8,976 nt of DNA from Bacillota bacterium (GTDB taxonomy: Bacteria; Bacillota; Clostridia; Christensenellales; CAG-138): contig JAEWWD010000179.1 of NCBI GenBank assembly GCA_023396535.1, forward strand, positions 1 to 8,976, given 5' to 3'. Shown here piece by piece: positions 1 to 6,680 of this stretch; position 1 is the stretch's first letter, and every line of letters begins with the position of its first letter. The position numbers were made by a program, and so were the translations under genes. The notes beneath the pieces are model-generated. The model was not told the DNA's origin and did not search any database. It saw only the letters and a list, made by a program, of their open reading frames with translations.

Positions 1-28
1 TTGCAACGCGACGGATTTGCGGTAGAAT
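1..28 (+). promoter_or_regulatory. Possible sigma-A promoter of the DUF2156 gene
   Basis: TTGCAA at 1-6 and TAGAAT at 23-28 are 16 bases apart, close to the sigma-A consensus. It would give a 5' leader of roughly 55-60 bases before the start at 93. The window begins exactly at the -35 box, so the upstream context cannot be judged. Without it the match could be chance. Confidence 0.4.
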
Positions 29-92
29 AGGATAGACGCAGGATACGTTTGCCAAACATGTCTTGCAGTAGAGTAACATTGAGGAAGGTTGT

Positions 93-992
93 ATGCAATT
101 GGAATTTCAACCGGTTCGGCTTGAAGATAAAGCGACGATCGACTCTTATCTCAAGCCGCACGCATTTGAATGCTCGGAGTTTACGTTTACGAATTTTATC
201 ATTTGGGGCCAGGATAGCAAAATACAGTGGGCGCAACACAACGATGTGCTTTACATACGCCTGCAGTTCGGCAAACATCAGCCTTTCCTGTTTCCGCCCA
301 TACCGAAGAGCTTCAGCGCCGACTACTCCGCTGCCATTTGGGAAGCTTGCAAGTACTTTGATTCTATAGGCGTCATGCCCCGGTTCCGTTCCGTCAGCGG
401 TCCTTTTGTAGAGTTGTTCCGGAATTATTGCTCTATGATGACGCTCGTGCCCGATCGCAATACGTTTGACTACGTCTATCATACCGAAGATCTCATTGAG
501 CTAAAAGGACGGAAGTATCATGCGAAGCGCAATCATATCAACCAATTCGCATCGCAGTACGCGTTCACCTACCGGCCCCTGACTCCTGATATGACGGATG
601 AGTGCATGGATCTGTATCTGAGCTGGCTGCAGGAAAAGGATGTAAACGAGCCCGGCATTTTAGGGGAGATGAAGGCCATCCGCTTTCTGCTTCCCAACAT
701 GCGCGAGCTTGGCGTGGTTGGTGGCAGCATATACGTAGGGGATAAGCTCGTCGCGTTTACTATGGGCGAGCAAGTCCGCGAGGACATGGCCGTCATACAT
801 ATTGAAAAGGCGGATGCTTCCTATGTGGGCTTGTACGCCGCGATCAACCAGCAGTTCGTGATGCACGAATGGAAGGATGTCGTTTACGTCAACAGGGAAG
901 AGGATATGGGTATACCCGGTATGCGTAAGGCGAAGCTTTCGTATCATCCCGCCAAATTGCTGGAAAAGTTCGACGCGGTACGGCGCCCCTGA
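93..992 (+). CDS. DUF2156 / phosphatidylglycerol lysyltransferase C-terminal domain-like protein
   Basis: A 299-residue soluble protein of the DUF2156 family, which has a tandem GNAT-like fold related to the C-terminal catalytic domain of MprF lysyl-phosphatidylglycerol synthases. Family signs are an N-terminal segment around residues 28-38 (SEFTFTNFIIW), a basic YHAKRNHINQF stretch at 142-152 and a C-terminal GMRKAKLSYHPAKLLEKF stretch at 276-293 that typically closes these proteins. There is no membrane domain, so it is not a full MprF. It may transfer an aminoacyl or acyl group, but the substrate of these stand-alone proteins is not established. AGGAAGG at 82-88 lies a few bases before the ATG and fixes the start. 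The gene stands alone: yajC follows after 116 bases with its own promoter. Family assignment is firm; any reaction is inference. Confidence 0.85.
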   Translation: MQLEFQPVRLEDKATIDSYLKPHAFECSEFTFTNFIIWGQDSKIQWAQHNDVLYIRLQFGKHQPFLFPPIPKSFSADYSAAIWEACKYFDSIGVMPRFRSVSGPFVELFRNYCSMMTLVPDRNTFDYVYHTEDLIELKGRKYHAKRNHINQFASQYAFTYRPLTPDMTDECMDLYLSWLQEKDVNEPGILGEMKAIRFLLPNMRELGVVGGSIYVGDKLVAFTMGEQVREDMAVIHIEKADASYVGLYAAINQQFVMHEWKDVVYVNREEDMGIPGMRKAKLSYHPAKLLEKFDAVRRP

Positions 993-1044
993 CACTTTAT
1001 TGGACGGTGCTGGAGCGTTTGGGACGCATTAGCGCATTCCGCCC

Positions 1045-1071
1045 TTGACGCACTTGCACTTTTGCTATAAA
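1045..1071 (+). promoter_or_regulatory. Promoter of yajC, extended -10
   Basis: TTGACG (1045-1050) is followed by TGCTATAAA (1063-1071), an extended -10 element. The spacer to TATAAA is only 15 bases. An alternative -10, TAAACT at 1068-1073, would restore a 17-base spacer. Either gives a short leader before the yajC ribosome binding site. Confidence 0.55.
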
Positions 1072-1108
1072 CTTAAACTGCAATCATACGTAAAGGAAGG
1101 TATCATTC

Positions 1109-1426
1109 ATGCCTGAAAGTGTAACGTCTTTTCTTCAGGGACCGGGCGTCTTGATTCTGCTCATGGTCGCCATGTTTGCCATCATGATTATCCCGCAGCG
1201 CAGGCGCGACAAAAAAATAAAATCCATGCTGAGCGCCCTGAAACCGGGCGATCGAGTTCGTACCATTGGCGGTATATACGGTACGATCGGTTCCATTAAG
1301 GATGACGTCGTCACGCTGGTTGTCGGCCCCGATAAAGTCCGGCTCGTATTTGCCCGCGGAGCGATCTCTACGGTGGAAGATGTCGCTGCGGAAAACACCA
1401 TGACTGAGGAAGTCAAAAACGTATAA
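1109..1426 (+). CDS. yajC: Preprotein translocase subunit YajC
   Basis: A 105-residue single-pass membrane protein that matches YajC, the small accessory subunit associated with SecDF at the SecYEG translocon. Residues 13-29 form one hydrophobic helix (GVLILLMVAMFAIMIIP). It is followed directly by the basic PQRRRDKK stretch and a small cytoplasmic domain with KPGDRVRTIGGIYGTI at 45-60, which is the family hallmark. The length is usual. AAGGAAGG at 1093-1100 precedes the ATG by 8 bases. The gene has its own promoter and a strong terminator right behind it, so it appears to be a single-gene transcript. SecD, SecF and tgt, frequent neighbours elsewhere, are not adjacent within the window. Confidence 0.95.
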   Translation: MPESVTSFLQGPGVLILLMVAMFAIMIIPQRRRDKKIKSMLSALKPGDRVRTIGGIYGTIGSIKDDVVTLVVGPDKVRLVFARGAISTVEDVAAENTMTEEVKNV

Positions 1427-1450
1427 GCGAGACAAGTATTTGTGTTTAAG

Positions 1451-1487
1451 CATGCCGGTGCATACTGATACCGGCATGTTTTTTTTT
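1451..1487 (+). terminator. Rho-independent terminator after yajC
   Basis: A 9-bp perfect stem, CATGCCGGT (1451-1459) with ACCGGCATG (1470-1478), encloses a 10-base loop and is followed immediately by nine T residues (1479-1487). This is a canonical intrinsic terminator, 25 bases after the yajC stop. It separates yajC from the next membrane gene. Confidence 0.93.
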
Positions 1488-1516
1488 GTATTCGCATAGG
1501 TATTCCCATAGGGATT

Positions 1517-1522
1517 GGGAGG
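1517..1522 (+). promoter_or_regulatory. Ribosome binding site that decides the start of the TIGR04086-like gene
   Basis: GGGAGG lies 7 bases before ATG at 1530. The longer in-frame alternative, TTG at 1515, overlaps this Shine-Dalgarno sequence and would leave none in front of itself. The ATG at 1530 is therefore the better start. Confidence 0.8.
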
Positions 1523-1529
1523 GATACGT

Positions 1530-1934
1530 ATGAGATCTATGCGAAGAAAAAGAGCAGCCTCGCCTAAAACAGGTCCGCTGCTGCGGTTGATTAAAGCCGC
1601 ATTGTTCGGATGCGTCATCACGGTTGCCATATTGCTCGTGTTTGCGCTGCTGTTGAAATGGGAACTCTTTGGAGAGAGCAGTATTCCAGCCGCGACGAGC
1701 ATCATCAAAGCTTTGTGCGCACTGTGTACGGGTCTCATAGTCGCGCGAAGTACAGAAACGCGGCCCTGGCTATGGGCTGGTTTTGGCGGAATGCTTTATA
1801 TCGCGATGGCGTTTGTTGCATTTTCGCTGGTCGAAAAGGTGCTTTCCATAAGTGCCGGCCTGCTGGCGGATATGGCGCTCGGGTTTCTTGCGGGCGCGGC
1901 GGGCGGTATGCTGCAACAGGCAAAGAAAGCTTGA
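1530..1934 (+). CDS. TIGR04086-like four-helix membrane protein
   Basis: A 134-residue small integral membrane protein with a basic N-terminus (MRSMRRKR) and four hydrophobic stretches at about residues 23-43, 53-73, 80-101 and 108-128. The last ends in a glycine/alanine-rich segment (GFLAGAAGGML). This layout, and its place right after yajC, match the TIGR04086/YrzE-type family common in Clostridia, whose function is unknown. In many clostridia it lies between yajC and the SCIFF peptide genes scfA/scfB, but no cysteine-rich SCIFF precursor follows here. I see no promoter between the yajC terminator and this gene, so it may depend on read-through or on a promoter I cannot recognise. Topology is visible in the sequence; the family name is from memory of pattern and context. 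Confidence 0.72.
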   Translation: MRSMRRKRAASPKTGPLLRLIKAALFGCVITVAILLVFALLLKWELFGESSIPAATSIIKALCALCTGLIVARSTETRPWLWAGFGGMLYIAMAFVAFSLVEKVLSISAGLLADMALGFLAGAAGGMLQQAKKA

Positions 1935-1959
1935 TAATAACCGGTTCGGCGAACCTCGC

Positions 1960-1988
1960 TTGTCATTTGAGCGCGCAGCGCGTATAAT
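1960..1988 (+). promoter_or_regulatory. Strong sigma-A promoter of the rnj transcript, with a dyad in the spacer
   Basis: TTGTCA (1960-1965) and a perfect TATAAT (1983-1988) are separated by the optimal 17 bases. The spacer ends in CGCGCAGCGCG (1972-1982), an 11-base perfect dyad abutting the -10 box. The dyad may be an operator or simply a GC-rich stretch. Transcription would begin near 1995, giving an rnj leader of roughly 160 bases. Confidence 0.8.
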
Positions 1989-2008
1989 AACACAAGCTGA
2001 ATGTTAAT

Positions 2009-2137
2009 ATGGCTGTTTTTCCTGATTGTACAAGCTTGGGAAGCCGTACGTTACAGGCCGAAGACATCGCGAGATGCACAGGGCCGGTGGACAACGGCAA
2101 AATCCAGGTGAAGTATATGGGACAAAGCGGCCAATAA
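2009..2137 (+). other. Candidate 42-codon leader reading frame before rnj
   Basis: An ATG frame (begins MAVFPDCTSLGS, ends YMGQSGQ) runs from 2009 to a TAA at 2135-2137, which lies directly against the rnj ribosome binding site (AAGGAG, 2139-2144). The position would suit translational coupling. However, there is no Shine-Dalgarno sequence before the ATG, and I recognise no similarity. A second frame from ATG 2001 (begins MLIWLFFLIVQAW, 36 codons, stop 2109-2111) overlaps it and starts only a few bases after the predicted transcription start. At most one is likely to be real. The stretch may instead be a structured or unstructured RNA leader. I see no known riboswitch class. Confidence 0.2.
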
Positions 2138-2138
2138 A

Positions 2139-2144
2139 AAGGAG
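2139..2144 (+). promoter_or_regulatory. Ribosome binding site for the TTG start of rnj
   Basis: AAGGAG lies 9 bases before TTG at 2154. It supports the unusual TTG initiation codon, because the encoded N-terminus (MASKLKIIPLGG) aligns with the usual start of RNase J proteins and no ATG lies nearby in frame. Confidence 0.8.
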
Positions 2145-2153
2145 AGTTGTTTT

Positions 2154-3809
2154 TTGGCATCAAAACTGAAGATTATTCCCCTGGGCGGTGTCAGCGAGAT
2201 CGGTAAAAACATGACCGTGATCGAATATGGCAAGGACATCGTGGTAGTGGATTGCGGCCTTATTTTCCCTGATGAGGAAATGCTTGGCATAGACCTCGTT
2301 ATACCCGATATGACTTATCTCGAAAAGAACGCTGAAAAGCTCCGCGGCTTTTTGATTACGCACGGCCATGAAGACCATATAGGTGCTCTGCCCTTTGCGC
2401 TGCAAAAATTTCCTGTACCCGTATATGGGACTCGGCTGACGATGGCGCTCATCGAGCACAAATTGAATGAAAACAAAGTCAGCGGGGCGGTTCTGAACTG
2501 CGTTGATCCCGGCGATACGGTGCGTCTCGGCTGCTTCAACATTGAGTTTATAAAGACCTGTCATTCCATAGCGGGTGCGGTAGCTTTGGCCATTACAACG
2601 CCTATAGGGACCATCATACATACAGGCGACTTTAAAGTGGATTATACGCCGATTGACGGAGAACCCATGGATATCGCGAGACTCGCGCATTTTGGCTCCA
2701 AGGGCGTACTCGCTTTGCTTTCAGACAGCACGAACGTCGAGCGGCCCGGACATACGCAGTCCGAGCGGGAAATCGGCAAAACATTCGAGCATTATTTTGA
2801 TACGGCGCAGGGTAGGGTAATCGTGGCTTCCTTCGCTTCGAATATTTACCGCATTCAGCAGGTGGCGGACGTCGCGATCGCGCATGGGCGCATCATATGC
2901 TTCCAGGGACGCAGCATGGTCAACATTGCGCAGACGGCAATCGAGTTGGGGTATCTCAATATTCCGGCCGAGAAGATCGTGGATGTCGAGAAACTGCGCA
3001 AATACAATGAAGATCAGGTCTGCGTCATCACGACAGGCAGCCAGGGCGAGCCTATGAGCGGCCTGTTCCGAATGGCGAATGCTTCGCACAGGCTGAATAT
3101 AGGCAAGGGAGATACGGTAATCATATCCGCGTCCGCCATACCCGGCAATGAACGCGGCGTATCTCGCGTCATCAACCAGCTATTCCAGAAGGGCGCAATG
3201 GTTGTTTACGACCAGATGGCGGATGTACACGTATCCGGCCATGCCTGCCGTGAGGAACTGCGGCTGATGTTTAACCTGACAAAGCCCAAATATTTCATAC
3301 CGGTACACGGCGAATACAGGCACCTGTACATGCATGCGCAGCTTGCTCAGGAAATGGGCGTGGAGCCCGATAACGTATTTGTTGCGGATATCGGTGACAT
3401 TGTTGAACTTACCTGTCATCAGGGGAAAATCAACGGAAACGTGCCTGCCGGCAGCGTCATGGTGGACGGGCTGGGGATAGGCGATATCGGCAATGTAGTG
3501 CTGAAGGATCGACGGCTGCTTTCACAGGACGGGCTGGCCGTGGTCGTGATGGCCCTTCAGAAGAAAACGGGCAAGCTGCTCGCAGGACCGGAAATCATAT
3601 CCCGTGGATTCGTGTATATGCGCGAATCCGAAGAACTCATCAGTGAAGCCCGCAACCTGTTGCAACCGATAGCCGCGTCCTTCGAGCAGCACTCGCAATC
3701 GGATTGGGCAAACATCAAAAACAGTCTCCGGACTACGCTGCGCGAGTACCTGTACAATAAAACAAAGCGTAACCCTGTGATTTTGCCGATTATAGTGGAA
3801 ATACCATGA
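2154..3809 (+). CDS. rnj: Ribonuclease J
   Basis: A 551-residue metallo-beta-lactamase/beta-CASP ribonuclease with 5'-3' exonuclease and endonuclease activity, used in mRNA decay and rRNA maturation. The length matches Bacillus RNase J1/J2. The zinc-binding HGHEDH motif is at residues 70-75 (H70, H72, D74, H75), with further ligands at H137 (TCHS) and D159 (HTGDFK). The beta-CASP region carries DSTN (191-194), an ITTGSQGEPMSGL stretch (292-304), HVSGHA (359-364) and IPVHGEYRH (382-390). The C-terminal domain (about 450-551) is present, so the protein is complete and all catalytic ligands are intact. It starts at TTG, which can lower translation. A strong promoter and a roughly 160-base leader precede it. 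A hairpin and a ylbF-family gene follow. Only one rnj copy is visible, so J1 versus J2 identity cannot be assigned. Confidence 0.96.
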   Translation: MASKLKIIPLGGVSEIGKNMTVIEYGKDIVVVDCGLIFPDEEMLGIDLVIPDMTYLEKNAEKLRGFLITHGHEDHIGALPFALQKFPVPVYGTRLTMALIEHKLNENKVSGAVLNCVDPGDTVRLGCFNIEFIKTCHSIAGAVALAITTPIGTIIHTGDFKVDYTPIDGEPMDIARLAHFGSKGVLALLSDSTNVERPGHTQSEREIGKTFEHYFDTAQGRVIVASFASNIYRIQQVADVAIAHGRIICFQGRSMVNIAQTAIELGYLNIPAEKIVDVEKLRKYNEDQVCVITTGSQGEPMSGLFRMANASHRLNIGKGDTVIISASAIPGNERGVSRVINQLFQKGAMVVYDQMADVHVSGHACREELRLMFNLTKPKYFIPVHGEYRHLYMHAQLAQEMGVEPDNVFVADIGDIVELTCHQGKINGNVPAGSVMVDGLGIGDIGNVVLKDRRLLSQDGLAVVVMALQKKTGKLLAGPEIISRGFVYMRESEELISEARNLLQPIAASFEQHSQSDWANIKNSLRTTLREYLYNKTKRNPVILPIIVEIP

Positions 3810-3815
3810 ATTACG

Positions 3816-3842
3816 CGCCTCGGCGGCATTACCGCCGAGGCG
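3816..3842 (+). terminator. Perfect 11-bp hairpin between rnj and ylbF, weak or non-classical terminator
   Basis: CGCCTCGGCGG (3816-3826) pairs perfectly with CCGCCGAGGCG (3832-3842) around a CATTA loop, starting 6 bases after the rnj stop. A T-run does not follow directly; only TATGATTTT comes next. It may terminate partially, or act as a 3' stability or processing element that lowers ylbF expression relative to rnj. The structure is certain on paper; its role is inference. Confidence 0.6.
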
Positions 3843-3866
3843 TATGATTTTGAGAGGGGTAAGTCT

Positions 3867-4208
3867 ATGGTGAATGAAGCCGCCAAAGCGCTCGCCGACG
3901 CGCTCCGCGCGAGCGATGAGTATACGCAGTTCGCGGCGGCGCGGGAAGCCGCATTTTTAAAGGATACGACGCGCGCTCTCTACAATGAATATCGCAAACT
4001 GCAGGTATGCGCACAGGCGGACGCCGCTGCCGGCCGGCAGGATACCGGTACGCTCGAACAGCTTCGCCGGATAGGCGAGTTGCTGCAATTCGACAAAGAG
4101 GCGGCTGAATTGTTGATCGCGGAGTACAGGCTGAACAGCATGCTTGGGCGCATATATAAGCTTTTGGCGGAAGCCGTAGAGGTTGATCTTAGTATGCTGG
4201 AAGCATAA
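3867..4208 (+). CDS. YlbF/YmcA family protein
   Basis: A 113-residue, almost entirely helical protein of the Com_YlbF (formerly DUF964) family. In Bacillus, YlbF, YmcA and YaaT form a complex that modulates RNase Y-dependent mRNA maturation and also affects competence, biofilm formation and sporulation. Visible features are an N-terminal helix with the family-like pattern AKALADALRASDEY (residues 6-19), a long amphipathic helix from about 24 to 55 (FLKDTTRALYNEYRKLQ), an alanine-rich linker (AQADAAAG) and a C-terminal helix pair ending at 113. GAGAGGGG (3852-3859) precedes the ATG. It lies 57 bases after rnj, with the hairpin between, so co-transcription with an RNA-decay enzyme is plausible. 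Whether it is the YlbF or the YmcA counterpart cannot be told. Confidence 0.8.
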   Translation: MVNEAAKALADALRASDEYTQFAAAREAAFLKDTTRALYNEYRKLQVCAQADAAAGRQDTGTLEQLRRIGELLQFDKEAAELLIAEYRLNSMLGRIYKLLAEAVEVDLSMLEA

Positions 4209-4213
4209 GACCT

Positions 4214-4226
4214 CCGGCTGAGCCGG
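4214..4226 (+). terminator. Short hairpin after ylbF, weak terminator candidate
   Basis: CCGGC-TGA-GCCGG forms a 5-bp GC-only stem with a tight 3-base loop just after the ylbF stop, followed by TTTGGTT. The stem is short and the T-run is poor, so termination is likely incomplete if it occurs at all. Confidence 0.3.
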
Positions 4227-4231
4227 TTTGG

Positions 4232-4260
4232 TTGCACCATTGGCGCGTGCTTGCTATAAT
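4232..4260 (+). promoter_or_regulatory. Promoter of mltG-trhP, extended -10
   Basis: TTGCAC (4232-4237) and a perfect TATAAT (4255-4260) are separated by 17 bases, with TGC directly before the -10 (extended -10). This is one of the best promoter matches in the window. It makes mltG and the U32 peptidase gene behind it an independent transcription unit. Confidence 0.8.
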
Positions 4261-4297
4261 GAAAACATCGAAGTAGCTCGCGTTCTTTGGAGGATTT

Positions 4298-5446
4298 ATG
4301 CAAAAGGAAGAAAGGCGAAGTATGTGGCTTTCGCCCAATATAAAAAAAATCTGGCGCTATGTGCGGCCTGTTGCAGTGATCGCTCTAAGCCTCGTTATTG
4401 CATTCGCCATATTCTATAAGGCTCTGGATTACGTGCTGGATAGATACATTCGCCCGGTGGACGTCAACGATTCAACGCCCATCGCTTTGGTTGTGGAAAA
4501 AAGCGATTCAGCAAGCCGGGTTGCTTCCAAGCTCTACAATGCCTGTGGGGAAGGAAATTCGGGCCTTATCGCAAATACTGCCGTGTTTAAGGTATATGTT
4601 GATTTTGTCGGCAAAGCCAACAAGCTCAAAGCCGGTACGTATGTGCTTTCCAAAAACATGGATATCTCCGAAATCGTGGATATCATCTGCGAAGGCAATC
4701 CCGCCAGACAGACAGTTAAGTTCACCGTACAGGAAGGGTTCACGATCAGCGGCGTGCTGTGGGCGCTGCAGCAGGCGGGCGTACAAGTGGATCAGGGTGA
4801 GTTTCTCAAACTATGCAACGATAAGCAGACATTTTCACAGTATGAGTTTCTCAAAGATGTTGAGGAACGGGATGACAAAAAGCGCGACTTCTGGCTCGAA
4901 GGGTATCTGTTCCCGGATACCTACGAGGTTTATGTAGACGCGACACCCGAAGAAATCATCAATAAAATGCTCATCCGCTTCAACGATATATTTACGGACG
5001 AGTATCTGGAACGAGCCAAAGAGCTGAACATGAGCATAGACGACGTTGTGACGCTTGCCTCCATCATAGAACGGGAAGCTTCCGTTGCGGAGGATTTCAA
5101 ACGTGTTTCCGCCGTATTCCACAACCGGATAAAGGCTGAGCAGAAGCTTGAGTCCTGCGCGAGCCTGCAGTATGTTCTCAAAGAAAACAAATACGTGTAT
5201 ACCGAGGAAGAGAAGGCGACTGACTCTCCTTACAACACATACCTCTATGCGGGGCTACCGGCCGGGCCTATCTCCAACCCGGGCAAGCTGGCGATTGAGG
5301 CGGCGCTCTATCCCGACGAAGAATATGTCAAAGAGGATTATCGCTATTTCTGCAACATGGATCTGCCTGACAACAAATCCCTGATATTCGCGTGCACCTA
5401 CGAGGAGCATCTGAAGAATGTCGAGAAATATTCAAAGTACTGGTAA
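4298..5446 (+). CDS. mltG: Endolytic murein transglycosylase MltG
   Basis: A 382-residue membrane-anchored lytic transglycosylase (YceG-like) that cuts nascent peptidoglycan strands and sets glycan chain length near the elongation machinery. A basic N-terminus is followed by one membrane helix at about residues 24-41. Then come a LysM-like region (about 60-120, with KLKAGTYVLS) and the catalytic domain. Diagnostic motifs are LEGYLFPDTYEV (200-211), ASIIEREA (254-261) with E258 as the expected catalytic glutamate, FHNRI (274-278), ASLQYVL (288-294), SPYNTY (310-315) and GLPAGPISNPG (319-329). The protein is complete and of family length. GGAGG at 4289-4293 precedes the ATG by 4 bases. The stop is 5 bases before the next start, so the two genes are probably translated in a coupled way. 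Confidence 0.95.
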   Translation: MQKEERRSMWLSPNIKKIWRYVRPVAVIALSLVIAFAIFYKALDYVLDRYIRPVDVNDSTPIALVVEKSDSASRVASKLYNACGEGNSGLIANTAVFKVYVDFVGKANKLKAGTYVLSKNMDISEIVDIICEGNPARQTVKFTVQEGFTISGVLWALQQAGVQVDQGEFLKLCNDKQTFSQYEFLKDVEERDDKKRDFWLEGYLFPDTYEVYVDATPEEIINKMLIRFNDIFTDEYLERAKELNMSIDDVVTLASIIEREASVAEDFKRVSAVFHNRIKAEQKLESCASLQYVLKENKYVYTEEEKATDSPYNTYLYAGLPAGPISNPGKLAIEAALYPDEEYVKEDYRYFCNMDLPDNKSLIFACTYEEHLKNVEKYSKYW

Positions 5447-5451
5447 CCCGT

Positions 5452-6666
5452 ATGCAAATTCCTGAGCTTCTGGCCCCGGCGGGCAACCCGGAACGGCTGC
5501 GCACCGCCCTTCGCTATGGAGCGGACGCAGTCTATTTGGGCATGCAGCGCATGAGCCTTCGCAATTTCGCGGAGAACTTTTCTTTAGACGATCTTCAGGA
5601 AGCTTGTTCGCTCGCGCATGGAATGAACAGGCGTATCTATGTAACCGTAAACGTGTTTGCCCGTGATCAGCAGCTTCGGGGTCTTCCGGCATTCCTTTTG
5701 GATATTTCTTCCGCAGGCGCGGACGCGCTGATAATCAATGACCCCGGCGTACTTTGTATAGCGCGCGAAACGCTGCCCCACATGAAGCTGCACTTAAGCA
5801 CGCAGGCGAATACGCTTAATGCGCGCGCTGCAGCGTTCTGGTATGCGCAGGGTGTGTCCCGTATTGTGCTGGCGCGGGAGCTTACATTGAATGAGGTTCG
5901 CTTCATACGGGACGAATGCCCTCCGGAACTGGAGCTGGAATTGTTTGTACACGGGGCCATGTGCGTCTCCTATTCGGGCAGATGCCTGCTGAGCAATTAC
6001 ATCAACGGGCGGGATTCCAACAGGGGAGAATGCGCGCAGCCCTGCCGCTGGACATATGAACTCCGGGAGAAGGGGAAAAATGGCGAGTATTTTCCCATAG
6101 AACAGGATGCTCTGGGCACCTATATATTAAATTCCCGCGATCTCAATCTGCTCCGTCACCTGCCGGAAGTCATTGGTACAGGCGTACGAAGCCTGAAGAT
6201 TGAAGGGCGCATGAAATCCATTTACTATGTGGCAGGCGTGGTCAACGCGTACCGAATGGCGTTGGATGAATTGAAGAATGGTGCGGAACAAGTTCCGGAG
6301 GAAATTGCGCAAGAGCTCGAAAAAATCAGCCATCGCCCCTATACATGCGGGTTTGCGTTTGGCGACCCCGGAATTGAAGGCCAGGCGACACAAAGCGCAA
6401 GTTATGTGCAAACCCATGAGCTTGCGGCGGTTGTGCTCCGCTATAACGCGGAAGCGGAACTTGCGCTGTTGGAACAGCGCAACCGCTTTTGCCGTGGCGA
6501 TGAGCTGTTCATACTTTCGCCAGGGGATATTGGCCGCAGCTTTACGGTATCTCGCATGCAAACGGATGCCGGGGAAAACATTTCCTGCGCGCCGCATCCG
6601 CAGCAGCGCGTATGGATCGAATGCCCGCCTGTTTTGCCGGGCGATCTGCTTCGAAAACACGCTTGA
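5452..6666 (+). CDS. trhP: U32 family peptidase, probable tRNA hydroxylation protein TrhP (YrrO-type)
   Basis: A 404-residue U32-family protein. Members called TrhP (YegQ in E. coli, YrrN/YrrO in Bacillus) are needed for prephenate-dependent hydroxylation of tRNA wobble uridine to 5-hydroxyuridine. The PROSITE U32 signature is fully met at residues 163-181 (ELFVHGAMCVSYSGRCLLS). C171, C178, C194 and C198 (GECAQPC) are the visible candidates for iron-sulfur cluster ligands. Other family blocks are PELLAPAGNPERL (4-16), LNSRDLNLL (226-234) and SLKIEGRMKS (247-256). The start is ATG 5452, because the conserved N-terminus begins there. An upstream in-frame GTG at 5392 would overlap mltG by 55 bases. 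No clear Shine-Dalgarno sequence is present, so translation probably depends on mltG. The mltG-U32 pairing matches Bacillus yrrL-yrrM-yrrN-yrrO without the middle genes. True protease activity is not implied. Confidence 0.85.
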   Translation: MQIPELLAPAGNPERLRTALRYGADAVYLGMQRMSLRNFAENFSLDDLQEACSLAHGMNRRIYVTVNVFARDQQLRGLPAFLLDISSAGADALIINDPGVLCIARETLPHMKLHLSTQANTLNARAAAFWYAQGVSRIVLARELTLNEVRFIRDECPPELELELFVHGAMCVSYSGRCLLSNYINGRDSNRGECAQPCRWTYELREKGKNGEYFPIEQDALGTYILNSRDLNLLRHLPEVIGTGVRSLKIEGRMKSIYYVAGVVNAYRMALDELKNGAEQVPEEIAQELEKISHRPYTCGFAFGDPGIEGQATQSASYVQTHELAAVVLRYNAEAELALLEQRNRFCRGDELFILSPGDIGRSFTVSRMQTDAGENISCAPHPQQRVWIECPPVLPGDLLRKHA

Positions 6667-6680
6667 ACAGTGGGATATGT

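Noticed and set aside
1103..1738. A 211-codon minus-strand reading frame opposite yajC and the TIGR04086-like gene
   Set aside because: It runs through the yajC terminator and two well-supported plus-strand genes, and shows no recognisable domain or ribosome binding site.
1943..1955. Hairpin GGTTC-GGC-GAACC after the TIGR04086-like gene as a terminator
   Set aside because: The stem is only 5 bp and no T-run follows; it is immediately followed by the rnj promoter.
1935..2153. SCIFF peptide precursor (scfA) expected after a yajC/TIGR04086 pair in clostridia
   Set aside because: The small frames here have none of the closely spaced cysteines of SCIFF, and no radical SAM maturase gene follows.
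2160..2690. A 176-codon minus-strand reading frame inside rnj
   Set aside because: It lies fully opposite the conserved catalytic region of RNase J and is explained by that gene's codon pattern.
5150..5185. MltG motif LESCASLQYVL differs from the textbook LQSDPTVQYAL
   Set aside because: The Asp-Pro replacement by Cys-Ala is, as far as I recall, common among clostridial MltG proteins, and the catalytic Glu258 motif is intact.
6127..6660. A 177-codon minus-strand reading frame inside trhP
   Set aside because: It is a shadow of the U32 gene with no recognisable motifs. The minus-strand remnant at 6681-6941 is separate and ends before it.
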